Assembly: GCA_026393115.1 (NCBI GenBank)
Contig: JAPLAU010000034.1
Coordinates: 1-64,000, forward strand
Length of the DNA: 64,000 nt
Reading direction: 5' to 3'
Source: Actinomycetota bacterium
GTDB lineage: Bacteria; Actinomycetota; Actinomycetes; S36-B12; CAIYMF01
Shown here: positions 1-6,699 of the stretch, piece after piece
Numbering within the stretch: the first letter of the stretch is position 1
Layout: every line of letters begins with the position of its first letter
The notes under the pieces: generated by a model
Told to the model about the DNA's origin: nothing
What the model saw: only the letters and a program-made list of their open reading frames with translations
Databases searched by the model: none
Position numbers and translations under genes: made by a program

Positions 1-88
1 CGCAGCGGCCTCCACGATCGTCAACCCCGAACGGATCCCCGCCCAGAACACCCGCTCCACATCACGACCCAACCAACGACCACCCACA
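1..88 (-). CDS. IS30-like transposase, N-terminal fragment cut by the window edge
   Basis: Read on the minus strand from a GTG at 88, the frame gives VGGRWLGRDVERVFWAGIR followed by SGLTIVEAAA. This resembles the helix-turn-helix start of actinobacterial IS30-family transposases, in which an arginine-rich lead is followed by an FWAGIRxGL-type helix. A GGAGGGG ribosome-binding site lies 7 bases before the GTG. Only 29 codons are visible, so no catalytic residue can be checked. The gene could belong to a related HTH transposase family. The family call rests on pattern recognition of this short stretch. Confidence 0.5.
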
Positions 89-134
89 ACAGCACCCCTC
101 CACGCTCAGGGTGTTGCATCACTCCCTAGAACCC
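1..134 (-). mobile_element. End of an IS30-like insertion sequence
   Basis: The transposase start at 88 points out of the window. The sequence at 109-134 (GGGTGTTGCATCACTCC...GAACCC) sits where the terminal inverted repeat of such an element is expected. It resembles the GGTGTTGCATC-type ends I know from actinobacterial IS30 elements. The other end lies outside the window, so the inverted repeat and target duplication cannot be confirmed. The outer boundary near 134 is an estimate. Confidence 0.4.
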
Positions 135-214
135 ACCGACCGAAGAATCCCGAGACGGTCACGTCGTGACGAAAGAAGCCCTCGGCGGAGTTCAGCTCGG
201 TGGATGACTCGTGG

Positions 215-289
215 GCCAAGGGAGTCAAGGGGCCAAGGGGGCCAAGGGAGCCAAGAGAGCCAGGGGAGTCAAGGGGGCCTCGGGAGTCA
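215..289. repeat. Degenerate 9-bp tandem repeat, about 8 units
   Basis: Units of the form GYCAAGGGR follow one another: GCCAAGGGA, GTCAAGGG, GCCAAGGGG, GCCAAGGGA, GCCAAGAGA, GCCAGGGGA, GTCAAGGGG, GCCTCGGGA. The array lies between the insertion-sequence end and the yceI terminator. One strand is strongly purine-rich. I see no convincing gene in 89-367. The array has no spacers and is not a CRISPR. Confidence 0.75.
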
Positions 290-308
290 TTTCCCTAGGC
301 TCCAAGCA

Positions 309-350
309 AAACGCCGGGGTAGTGGCTCAGTAGCCACCGCCCCGGCGTTT
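309..350. terminator. Intrinsic terminator hairpin downstream of yceI
   Basis: AAACGCCGGGG (309-319) pairs with CCCCGGCGTTT (340-350). An inner stem GTGGCT/AGCCAC closes a CAGT loop. On the minus strand the hairpin sits 18 bases beyond the yceI stop. The A/T ends on both sides would let it work in either direction. Confidence 0.8.
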
Positions 351-367
351 GCCAGTGGAGAAACGCG

Positions 368-946
368 TCAGGCCTGCTTGACGCCTTCAACCTCAAGTTC
401 GATCTTGATGTGGTCGCTCACTAGTACGCCGCCGGTCTCGAGCGCAGCATTCCAGACCAATCCGAACTCCTTACGACTAATCGTGGTGTGCCCTTCAAAG
501 CCGATACGTGTACCACCCCACGGGTCGGGGCCGACGCCGGTGAAGGTGACTTCAATGTCGACCGACTTGGTCACACCGTGAACCGTCAAATCGCCGGTCA
601 GCACGAACGCGTCGTCACCGCTGTGCGTGACGGAACTGCTGGTGAAGGAAAGGGTTGGGAAGTTCTCGACGTCGAGGAAGTCGGCGCTCTTGATGTGTGC
701 GTCGCGGTCGGCGTTGCGGGTATCGATGCTGTCGGCCTGAATGGTCACCGTGGCCGACGACGCGGCGGGGTTGGCGCCATCGAGAGTGAACGCTCCGTCG
801 AAGGTGCCGAAGCTGCCGCGCACCTTGGCAACCATGGCGTGGCGGGCGTGGAATCCGATCGTGGTGTGGGTGGGATCAATCGCCCACGTGCCGGTGATGT
901 TCGACAGGTCGTTCGCTGTTCCGGTGGTGCCGGTGGTGGTGGTCAC
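368..946 (-). CDS. YceI family protein (polyisoprenoid-binding lipocalin-like)
   Basis: A 192-residue protein with the YceI beta-barrel pattern throughout: W-x-I-D-P-x-H-T-x-I-x-F near residue 21, the VRG-F-x-x-F-D-G region near 43, and the D-x-R-x-x-D-x-H-I-K-S-x-D-F-x-D core near 76-91. YceI proteins bind isoprenoid or other amphiphilic ligands, and many are envelope-associated. No signal peptide is visible, so this one is likely cytoplasmic, as in many actinobacterial homologues. The GTG start at 946 has GAGGAG upstream. A strong terminator follows. The 40-bp palindrome at 967-1006 sits in the promoter region and suggests control by a MarR-like dimer; no such regulator gene lies in the window. 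Confidence 0.9.
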   Translation of the reverse strand: MTTTTGTTGTANDLSNITGTWAIDPTHTTIGFHARHAMVAKVRGSFGTFDGAFTLDGANPAASSATVTIQADSIDTRNADRDAHIKSADFLDVENFPTLSFTSSSVTHSGDDAFVLTGDLTVHGVTKSVDIEVTFTGVGPDPWGGTRIGFEGHTTISRKEFGLVWNAALETGGVLVSDHIKIELEVEGVKQA

Positions 947-966
947 GGGTGCTACTCCTCAAGAAT

Positions 967-1006
967 ATGGTTTATGTTTCAACTAGATAGTTGAAACATA
1001 AACCAT
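967..1006. promoter_or_regulatory. Perfect 19-bp inverted repeat upstream of yceI, probable operator
   Basis: ATGGTTTATGTTTCAACTA (967-985) is repeated exactly in inverse orientation at 988-1006, with only GA between. It begins 21 bases upstream of the yceI start codon. The core TTTCAACTA/TAGTTGAAA is of the type bound by MarR-family repressors. With only two unpaired bases and no T tract it is a poor intrinsic terminator, and the preceding gene already has its own terminator at 1025-1065. The MarR assignment is inference. Confidence 0.75.
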
Positions 1007-1024
1007 GCTCGGCTCGAAAGCAAA

Positions 1025-1065
1025 TCGAAGGCCCCGCCTCCGCGGGGGGAGGTCGAGGCCTTCGA
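1025..1065 (-). terminator. Terminator hairpin after the Gly-rich membrane-anchored protein gene
   Basis: TCGAAGGCC (1025-1033) pairs with GGCCTTCGA (1057-1065) around a G+C-rich inner region that can also pair (CGCCTCC with GGGGAGG). It lies 21 bases past the stop of the minus-strand gene at 1086-1817. Confidence 0.6.
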
Positions 1066-1085
1066 GTCTGGGGGAGGTGTTCAGA

Positions 1086-1817
1086 TCAGCGGGTGGGGCC
1101 CGGAACGGGCGACTGCTCGCCGTTGCCCTGCTGGCGCTGGGAATTCCACTTGTCCTTCATCTTCTGGCGAGCGGCAGCCTGCTCGGGGCTCAGCGCCTCA
1201 ACCCGCACGGTCGTGACCGTCGAGCCGGACACTTCGCCGATGACGGTGACCGTGTCGCCGGCCGCAATGTCGGCGGCCTTGGCGTCGCCTGCGCCGCGGT
1301 GAATGTGGGTGGCGTCGGTGAGAGGCCACGTTTGTTCGACACCGTCGCTACTGGTGACGATCAGTTCGCTTGCACTGGCCGACTTCACCGTGCCGCCCTG
1401 CACGCGAATCGTGACAGTCGTGCCGTCGGCCTTCTTTACGACGACTTCGCCGTGCAGCACGTTGGCACCGGCAGCAAGCATGCCGAGGTCGCCCATCATG
1501 CCGCCGCGCTTACCGCCAGGACCGCCCATGCCAGGACCACCCATGCCGGGACCACCCTCGCGGTCGCCCATCATGCCGCCACCGCGGTCGCCATCGCGGT
1601 GGCGGACTCCGCCTTGAGCCTGACCCTGGTTGGCAGGATCAGGATTGTTGTTCGAAGCGAAGGCGATACCGCTGACGACCGTGGCCGCGATGGCGCCAGC
1701 GGCGACCAGTGCGATTGCCCGGCCGGTGCGGTGGGTACGGGTGGTCGAGGTCAGTTCCTCAGGAGTTCCGGTGACTCCATCGTCGCCAGGAATCCACGGG
1801 TTGCTGGGGGTGTCCAT
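1086..1817 (-). CDS. Membrane-anchored protein with Gly/Met-rich linker and beta-rich C-terminal domain (DUF5666-like)
   Basis: A 243-residue protein with one membrane segment at about residues 33-54. It is followed by an Asn/Gln and Gly/Met/Asp-rich linker (about 56-115) with GGPGMGGPGMGG repeats. The C-terminal domain of beta-strand pattern (about 120-225) contains TVTIRVQGGTVKSASASEL and a DTVTVIGEVSGSTVTT segment. The latter resembles the repeated small barrels of DUF5666 proteins, whose function is unknown. The topology puts the C-terminus outside the cell. I chose the ATG at 1817 because GGAGAGGA lies 8 bases upstream; an in-frame ATG 42 bases earlier has no such site. Length and domain fit are suggestive only. 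Confidence 0.7.
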   Translation of the reverse strand: MDTPSNPWIPGDDGVTGTPEELTSTTRTHRTGRAIALVAAGAIAATVVSGIAFASNNNPDPANQGQAQGGVRHRDGDRGGGMMGDREGGPGMGGPGMGGPGGKRGGMMGDLGMLAAGANVLHGEVVVKKADGTTVTIRVQGGTVKSASASELIVTSSDGVEQTWPLTDATHIHRGAGDAKAADIAAGDTVTVIGEVSGSTVTTVRVEALSPEQAAARQKMKDKWNSQRQQGNGEQSPVPGPTR

Positions 1818-1910
1818 GCGGACCGTCCTCTCCGATGCAGAAGTCAGTCCTTCCATCATGCGTCATATCAACACGCGGGCTGACCACAAATGGTTAGAGG
1901 ACGGTAAGAG

Positions 1911-2795
1911 TCAGGCCAAGCCCCGGCGAGAGGTGACCGGAGGGTGCTCACCGCGTATCGCTCCGACCATGTCGAGCACGGCGCGGGTTTCGGCCACATC
2001 GTGGGCGCGGAAGGCCCGAGCACCAAGCCAGGCACTCACCGCGGTTGCCGCCAAGGTTCCGACAAGTCGTTCGGCTGGAACTGGAACGCCAAGAGTTTCG
2101 CCCACGAAATCCTTGCGCGATAGCGACACCAAGACAGGCCACCCGGTGTCGACCAACTCTCCGAGTCTGTTGGTGGCCTCGAGCGAGTGGCGGGTGTTCT
2201 TGCCAAAGTCGTGCCCTGGATCAATGAAGATCGAGTCGCGAGGAACGCCGGCGACTGCGGCGCGCTCGGCTTCGGCAACGCAACGCTCCACAATGTCGGC
2301 GACCACGTCGTCGTAGGTCACGCGGTGAGGACGGGTACGCGGCAGGGCGCCCCCTGTATGGGTGCACACCAATCCCACGCCGAACTCGGCAGCCACTTCG
2401 GCTAATTGGGGATCGATGCCGCCCCAGGCATCGTTCATCAAATCAGCGCCTTCCTGACACGCCGCCCGAGCTATCTCAGCCCGCCACGTATCGACGCTGA
2501 TGATGACCTCGGCATGTCGTGCGCGCACCAGACCGACGAAAGACGCGACCCGGCGCAGTTCCTCAGCCGGATCGACCTCGGCCCCCGGGCCGGCCTTGAC
2601 GCCGCCAATATCAACGATGTCAGCTCCGCGGTCGATCGCTCGCTCAATTCCCTCGAGGGCGTCGGCATCAGCCATATGAGCGCCACTGTCGTAGAACGAG
2701 TCGGGTGTGCGGTTGATGATGGCCATGACCATGCGGTGATCAGGTGCGAACGTGCGACCACCCAAGATGAGATTGCGCTGAGGTATCTGTGGCAC
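1911..2795 (-). CDS. folP: Dihydropteroate synthase family protein (FolP2 type)
   Basis: A 294-residue TIM-barrel protein that joins 7,8-dihydropterin pyrophosphate to p-aminobenzoate in folate synthesis if it is a true DHPS. The first DHPS signature MAIINRTPDSFYD is at residues 24-36. The second signature region DRGADIVDIGGVKAGPGAE is unusual because the classical D-I-G-x-S-T-R is replaced by GGVKAG, as in mycobacterial FolP2, which lacks clear DHPS activity. FIDPGHDFGKN and LSRKDFVGE are also present. The GTG at 2795 is favoured because the next gene on the other strand starts at 2860; a GTG at 2801 is an alternative. Its position beside a DivIVA-like gene and tag matches Rv1207. Confidence 0.85.
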   Translation of the reverse strand: MPQIPQRNLILGGRTFAPDHRMVMAIINRTPDSFYDSGAHMADADALEGIERAIDRGADIVDIGGVKAGPGAEVDPAEELRRVASFVGLVRARHAEVIISVDTWRAEIARAACQEGADLMNDAWGGIDPQLAEVAAEFGVGLVCTHTGGALPRTRPHRVTYDDVVADIVERCVAEAERAAVAGVPRDSIFIDPGHDFGKNTRHSLEATNRLGELVDTGWPVLVSLSRKDFVGETLGVPVPAERLVGTLAATAVSAWLGARAFRAHDVAETRAVLDMVGAIRGEHPPVTSRRGLA

Positions 2796-2859
2796 TCCCA
2801 CATCTTCACAGCCGACCGGGTCGGCGCTGCACGACCCCCGGATACGACACAATGGGGGG

Positions 2860-3222
2860 GTGAATGTCGTGTACGCGCTAGTGGGCATTGGGGTGGTCAT
2901 CGTGATCGCCCTGCTGGCTGTCGGGCGATTCGGTGAACTTCCGGCGCCCTCCCACGATCGACCGCCGCTTGACCTTCCGGACGGCGAGATAGAAGCAAGT
3001 GACATCGATGCCGTGCGTTTCGCGGTCGGTGTTCGCGGTTACCGCATGGACGAGGTCGATGAGGTCCTCGATCGCGTCGCCGATGACTTGGCCTTACGTG
3101 ATGTGCGCATCGACCAACTCGAACGTGAACTCGCGCTCCAAGGGCTGCCGATTCCGCCGGTGCATCATGAGGTGCCCGAGCCCACTGAAGAATTCTTTGC
3201 TGAAGGACAGGCCACCGACTAA
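2860..3222 (+). CDS. Small membrane-anchored DivIVA-domain protein
   Basis: A 120-residue protein with one N-terminal membrane helix (about 3-21). A short DivIVA-type motif follows: the segment VRFAVGVRGYRMDEVDEVLD (about 51-70), then a predicted coiled coil to about residue 95. DivIVA-like proteins mark curved membrane at poles and septa. This family is a short actinobacterial version found next to folP2 and tag (Rv1209-like). Its stop TAA overlaps the ATG of the next gene by one base, so the two are translationally coupled. Confidence 0.8.
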   Translation: MNVVYALVGIGVVIVIALLAVGRFGELPAPSHDRPPLDLPDGEIEASDIDAVRFAVGVRGYRMDEVDEVLDRVADDLALRDVRIDQLERELALQGLPIPPVHHEVPEPTEEFFAEGQATD

Positions 3223-3668
3223 TGGAACATCTTGAACTTGACGTTGTGGTCGAGGCTCCCGTCGAGCGTGTCTTCGCGGCCATGGCTGATTGGGAATCGC
3301 AGGGGGCCTGGATGCTGGGCACCGACGTGCGCACCACCGGGGGAGGGGGCGTAGGGGTCGGGGCAACGCTCGAAGCCTTTACCGGCATTGGAAAGATCGG
3401 GTTTCTCGACACCATGGTCATCACCGAGTGGGATCCTCCTCACCGCGTGGTGGTCGAGCACACCGGCCGTGTCGTGCGCGGATCTGGCGTCATGGAGGTA
3501 GTGGCACTTCCTGGAAACCGCTCGCGGTTTATCTGGAGGGAACAGTTGGAACTTCCACTCGGAGCTGCGGGTCGACTCGGATGGCGTGTGGTGCGCCCCG
3601 CATTTGCGTTGGGAGTTCAGCGCTCACTCGACACGTTCGGTCGGATGATCGAGTCAGGCGACCTGTGA
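3222..3668 (+). CDS. SRPBCC family protein (START/Bet v1 fold)
   Basis: A 148-residue protein. The opening I/V-x-A-P-V-E-R-V-F-A-A-M-A-D-W-x-x pattern (residues 9-27), central E-W-D-P-P-H-R-V (about 67-74) and C-terminal amphipathic helix are typical of the polyketide-cyclase/START-like SRPBCC superfamily. These bind hydrophobic ligands in a deep cavity. It lies in an operon between the DivIVA-like gene (1-base overlap) and tag (4-base overlap). The ligand cannot be inferred. Confidence 0.85.
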   Translation: MEHLELDVVVEAPVERVFAAMADWESQGAWMLGTDVRTTGGGGVGVGATLEAFTGIGKIGFLDTMVITEWDPPHRVVVEHTGRVVRGSGVMEVVALPGNRSRFIWREQLELPLGAAGRLGWRVVRPAFALGVQRSLDTFGRMIESGDL

Positions 3669-4246
3669 GTTCCGATCTGGTTGTCGGCGATGACGAACTC
3701 GCTCGCTGTGCGTGGGCGGCGGCGTCTGCCGATTATCGCGACTACCACGACAGCGAGTGGGGCGTACCAATCCGCGATGACCGCGCGCTTTACGAACGGC
3801 TTTGTCTTGAGTCATTCCAAAGTGGGCTCTCGTGGATCACCATCTTGCGTAAGCGTCCGGGCTTTCGAGCAGCCTTCGCCGACTTTGATCCCGAAGTGGT
3901 CGCCGCGTTCGGCCCGAAACAGATTGACGCGCTCTTGGCCGACGCGTCGATCGTGCGACACCGCGGCAAGATTCAGGCGACGATCACCAATGCCCAGGCC
4001 GTGCTCGCTCTGTGGAAATCGGAAGGGCCGGGGGCTCTGACGACCCTGCTGTCATCGGCCGCGCCCCAGCCGGCCCCTGTGCCCCAGTCGTTAGCCGATA
4101 TCCCCGCATCAACTCCCGAATCGGCGGCTCTGGCCCGCGATTTGAAGCGCCGCGGGTTCACTTTTCTTGGTCCCACCACCCTCTATGCGGCCTTGCAAGC
4201 CACCGGATTTGTCAACGATCATCTGGCCGGCTGCCATCGTCGTTGA
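3665..4246 (+). CDS. tag: DNA-3-methyladenine glycosylase I
   Basis: A 193-residue enzyme that removes 3-methyladenine from alkylated DNA. The zinc ligands of the Tag family are visible: Cys15 before the W-A, the His of YHDSEWG near residue 27, and His186/Cys190 in HLAGC at the C-terminus. The catalytic Glu falls in YERLCLESFQSGLSW. GTG at 3665 overlaps the previous stop by four bases (GTGA). A longer reading frame upstream in this frame is overlapped by the SRPBCC gene and is not the start. Confidence 0.95.
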   Translation: MSSDLVVGDDELARCAWAAASADYRDYHDSEWGVPIRDDRALYERLCLESFQSGLSWITILRKRPGFRAAFADFDPEVVAAFGPKQIDALLADASIVRHRGKIQATITNAQAVLALWKSEGPGALTTLLSSAAPQPAPVPQSLADIPASTPESAALARDLKRRGFTFLGPTTLYAALQATGFVNDHLAGCHRR

Positions 4247-4342
4247 GGGCCCTTGAAGGCTCAATGAGGTGCCGTGGTGCGAGCGGCACCCATCATGCGG
4301 GATAATGAAGGCCGAACCTATGCAGGACGGAAGGGGACACCC

Positions 4343-4510
4343 ATGGCGGCCATGAAGCCACGGACCGGCGACGGACCGCTGGAAGCCACCAAGGAGGGAC
4401 GCGGCATCGTGATGCGAGTGCCGCTTGAAGGTGGCGGCCGCCTGGTGGTCGAGCTGACACCTGCTGAGGCCAAGGAGCTGGGTGAGCACCTCGTCGGTGT
4501 GACGAGTTAG
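4343..4510 (+). CDS. DUF3117 family protein
   Basis: A 55-residue protein, MAAMKPRTGDGPLEATKEGR onward. It is nearly identical in pattern to the highly conserved actinobacterial DUF3117 family (Rv1211-like). Function is unknown. The ATG at 4343 has GAAGGGGA about 6 bases upstream, and the family always begins MAAMKPRTG; upstream in-frame codons are not conserved. Location after tag is the usual one. Confidence 0.95.
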   Translation: MAAMKPRTGDGPLEATKEGRGIVMRVPLEGGGRLVVELTPAEAKELGEHLVGVTS

Positions 4511-4547
4511 CTCGCCACACGCATGAGCGCGTGCCGCTCGTAGTCGG

Positions 4548-5252
4548 TTAGGCCCCGCTGGGGGCTTCATCGGCGCGTCGCACTGCCACAAGCAGACCGT
4601 CGCCTATGGGCAGCACTACTGGCGCCCAACTGGGGTCGGTAGCGACGTGGCTGACCGCTCCACGGATTGCGACCGACACGGCGTCTCTCTGCGAGGTGTC
4701 GGCAACTCCGTCGGCGCCGAGTGCATGAACCACGGCAAGTGCGCCGCCGACGCGCAGCAGGCGCTTGGCTTCCTCAATGCAGGCGTCGAGTTCGAGCGGA
4801 TCAGCGTCGATTACCACCATGTCGTACCCGCCATCGGTAAGGCGTGTGATGACGTCGAGCGCACGACCGGTGATCAGGCGCACACGCTGAGGAGCCACTC
4901 CCGATGCGGTGAAGGTCTCACGGGCGGCTCGGTGCTGTTCACCGTCGTCATCGACAGTGGTGAGCACGCCGTCAGGGCGCATACCGCGCAGCAGCCACAC
5001 GCCTGACACGCCGGCTCCGGTGCCAATCTCGGCGACGGACGAGGCGTTGACGAGTCCGGCCACGAGCGACAGGGCTGCACCAGTGGCGGTGCTGACAGGT
5101 ACGGCACCCGAAACAGCGGCCCGGGCGCGAGCGTCGATGAGGACCTGATCCTCGGAGTTGAATGCCTCAACGAACTCCCAGCTCGCTGCTGACGGCTGGT
5201 TGGGGGAAATCTGGCTGGCGATGACGGCCTCCTGGAGTTCGACTGTTGACAA
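4548..5252 (-). CDS. Class I SAM-dependent O-methyltransferase (caffeoyl-CoA OMT family)
   Basis: A 234-residue Methyltransf_3-type enzyme. The SAM-binding loop is VAEIGTGAGVSGVWLLRGM (about 73-91), the acidic strand is LTTVDDD and the metal-binding region MVVIDADPLELD is at about 140-151. It is divergent from sigE, as Rv1220c is from Rv1221. The start is uncertain. A TTG at 5252 opens the frame, but a full AGGAGG (5228-5233) lies 5 bases before an in-frame ATC at 5222, and no ATG or GTG falls between. The physiological substrate is unknown. Confidence 0.85.
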   Translation of the reverse strand: MSTVELQEAVIASQISPNQPSAASWEFVEAFNSEDQVLIDARARAAVSGAVPVSTATGAALSLVAGLVNASSVAEIGTGAGVSGVWLLRGMRPDGVLTTVDDDGEQHRAARETFTASGVAPQRVRLITGRALDVITRLTDGGYDMVVIDADPLELDACIEEAKRLLRVGGALAVVHALGADGVADTSQRDAVSVAIRGAVSHVATDPSWAPVVLPIGDGLLVAVRRADEAPSGA

Positions 5253-5294
5253 CAGGCTAGCCCGCGAAGTGCCTCTCAGGTGGGATACCCCGAT

Positions 5295-5321
5295 GGGAAC
5301 CGCGTCAGAGAGTCGAACGTT
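5295..5321 (+). promoter_or_regulatory. ECF-type promoter, probably SigE autoregulation
   Basis: GGGAAC (5295-5300) is followed after 17 bases by CGTT (5318-5321). This matches the GGAAC-N16-18-GTT consensus used by SigE and other ECF sigma factors of this group. It lies 183 bases upstream of the chosen sigE GTG, leaving a long leader. Further GGAAC motifs at 5356 and near 5431 lack an equally good partner. Confidence 0.6.
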
Positions 5322-5503
5322 AGAGGAATGTCAGGGAATGACCACCACGCCGGTTGGAACGGTTTTGGGGGTCGAGTTGTGTTTGCTCACCGCTTCATCT
5401 GGGAAGGCTAGCTGTGTCTGTGCTGCTCGTGGAACCGAGTTTTACTCGGTCGACCATCCGGGTCTTCCACGTTGCGCGGCCAGCGACGCTCCCTGGAGGT
5501 GCG

Positions 5504-6154
5504 GTGTCTGCCAACGAGACCCCGGAATCGCGCGACGAGGCTGTCGGCGTCGTTATCCGATTTCCCGGAAGCGAGCCGGTCGAAGGCGTCGAAGCGCCCT
5601 ACGTGCCACCGTCGTGGGATGACGTCGTTCGCGATCATGGCGCGCGCGTCTTCCGCATTGCCTACCGGCTCACCGGTAATCGGTACGACGCGGAGGACCT
5701 CGCCCAAGAGGTATTCGTGCGGGTGTTCCGTTCACTGGAGCGCTACACGCCCGGAAGTTTCGAGGGCTGGCTTCACCGCATCACCACGAACCTCTTTCTC
5801 GATGGCGTTCGTCGCAAGCAGCGCATTCGATTCGACGCGCTTCCCGATTACTCAGAAGACCGTTTCGCAGGTCGTGAACGGTGCCCTGGCGATCAGTACG
5901 CCGATGACATGTTCGACGATGACATTCAGGCAGCGCTCGACCAGTTGAGCCCGGAATTCCGTGCTGCGGTCGTGCTGTGCGATGTTGAAGGCCTGTCATA
6001 CGAGGAGGTTGCGGACGTGCTCGATATCAAGCTCGGCACTGTACGCAGTCGCATCCACCGAGGCCGCTCGCAGTTGCGCGAGGCATTGGCGCACCGGGCT
6101 CCACGTGGCGGTACCCGTATGCCCGTCGGCCATCAGGAGGTCGCTCGTCCATGA
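5504..6154 (+). CDS. sigE: RNA polymerase ECF sigma factor, SigE type
   Basis: A 216-residue ECF sigma factor. Region 2 contains [20 protein letters not shown] (about 66-85) and [20 protein letters not shown]. Region 4 contains [20 protein letters not shown] then a helix-turn-helix ending [14 protein letters not shown]. It directs envelope and surface-stress transcription in relatives. GTG at 5504 is chosen because GGAGG lies 4 bases upstream; a longer frame begins at 5354. The stop overlaps the anti-sigma gene by four bases (ATGA). The candidate ECF promoter at 5295-5321 suggests it transcribes itself. Confidence 0.93.
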   Translation: MSANETPESRDEAVGVVIRFPGSEPVEGVEAPYVPPSWDDVVRDHGARVFRIAYRLTGNRYDAEDLAQEVFVRVFRSLERYTPGSFEGWLHRITTNLFLDGVRRKQRIRFDALPDYSEDRFAGRERCPGDQYADDMFDDDIQAALDQLSPEFRAAVVLCDVEGLSYEEVADVLDIKLGTVRSRIHRGRSQLREALAHRAPRGGTRMPVGHQEVARP

Positions 6155-6699
6155 CAGCGTGCCTCGGGCGTCGGGTAGCGGAGTTGGCTGATGGCCGACT
6201 TGTCGGCTCCGAACTCGAACGTGCCTTGGCTCATGTCTCTGTTTGCGCGTCGTGCCGCGATGCCCTTGAAATACAACGCTCGATGAAGGCCCGCCTGCGT
6301 GGTTCGAACGGCCCGGGGCCGTCGGATACGTTCATCGCGCGTCTGAGCAAAGTGCCCGACTCGCCCGTGCGAACCGACCCGTCGGTTGCTTTCGCTAAGT
6401 CGCGGGCCCGTCACCGCCGACGCATTGCGGTGGCGGGAGCCTCCACCATGGTGGTTGCTCTTGCCCTCGTGGGTGGTGCGTCGACACTGGCTCAGACCGC
6501 GACATCGGTTCCTGTGGTCGTACCCAATTTGGCGGCGTTCTCGGCTGAGCATGTGTCGGTGTCAGGATCACTTCCGGAGGGGGGCTCGGCTCGTGCCCAC
6601 GATGCCGATCCCACCGGCACCCGATTCCAGTCGGCGGGTGCGAGCGTGTCGTATGACCAGACTGATCTACGCAGCCCGGAGGGACTCCAGCCGCCGTGA
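6151..6699 (+). CDS. rseA: Zinc-finger anti-sigma factor (RseA/RsrA-type)
   Basis: A 182-residue membrane protein that should hold SigE inactive. The ZAS motif is complete: His28-x3-Cys32-x2-Cys35. A hydrophobic segment at about 92-112 spans the membrane and leaves about 70 residues outside. The gene overlaps sigE by 4 bases upstream and the RseB-like gene by 4 bases downstream, so equal expression is likely. In mycobacteria RseA is degraded after PknB phosphorylation; the external tail here and the RseB-like partner would allow regulated proteolysis instead. Confidence 0.88.
   Translation: MTACLGRRVAELADGRLVGSELERALAHVSVCASCRDALEIQRSMKARLRGSNGPGPSDTFIARLSKVPDSPVRTDPSVAFAKSRARHRRRIAVAGASTMVVALALVGGASTLAQTATSVPVVVPNLAAFSAEHVSVSGSLPEGGSARAHDADPTGTRFQSAGASVSYDQTDLRSPEGLQPP

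Noticed and set aside
215-289. Possible CRISPR array
   Set aside because: Units of 9 bp abut with no unique spacers, and no cas genes are present.
967-1006. Terminator between yceI and its upstream gene
   Set aside because: Two-base loop, no T run and an independent terminator at 1025-1065; an operator explains the symmetry better.
1005-1883. Plus-strand open frame of 292 codons
   Set aside because: It is antisense to the Gly-rich membrane protein; its composition is a mirror of that gene and it has no family features.
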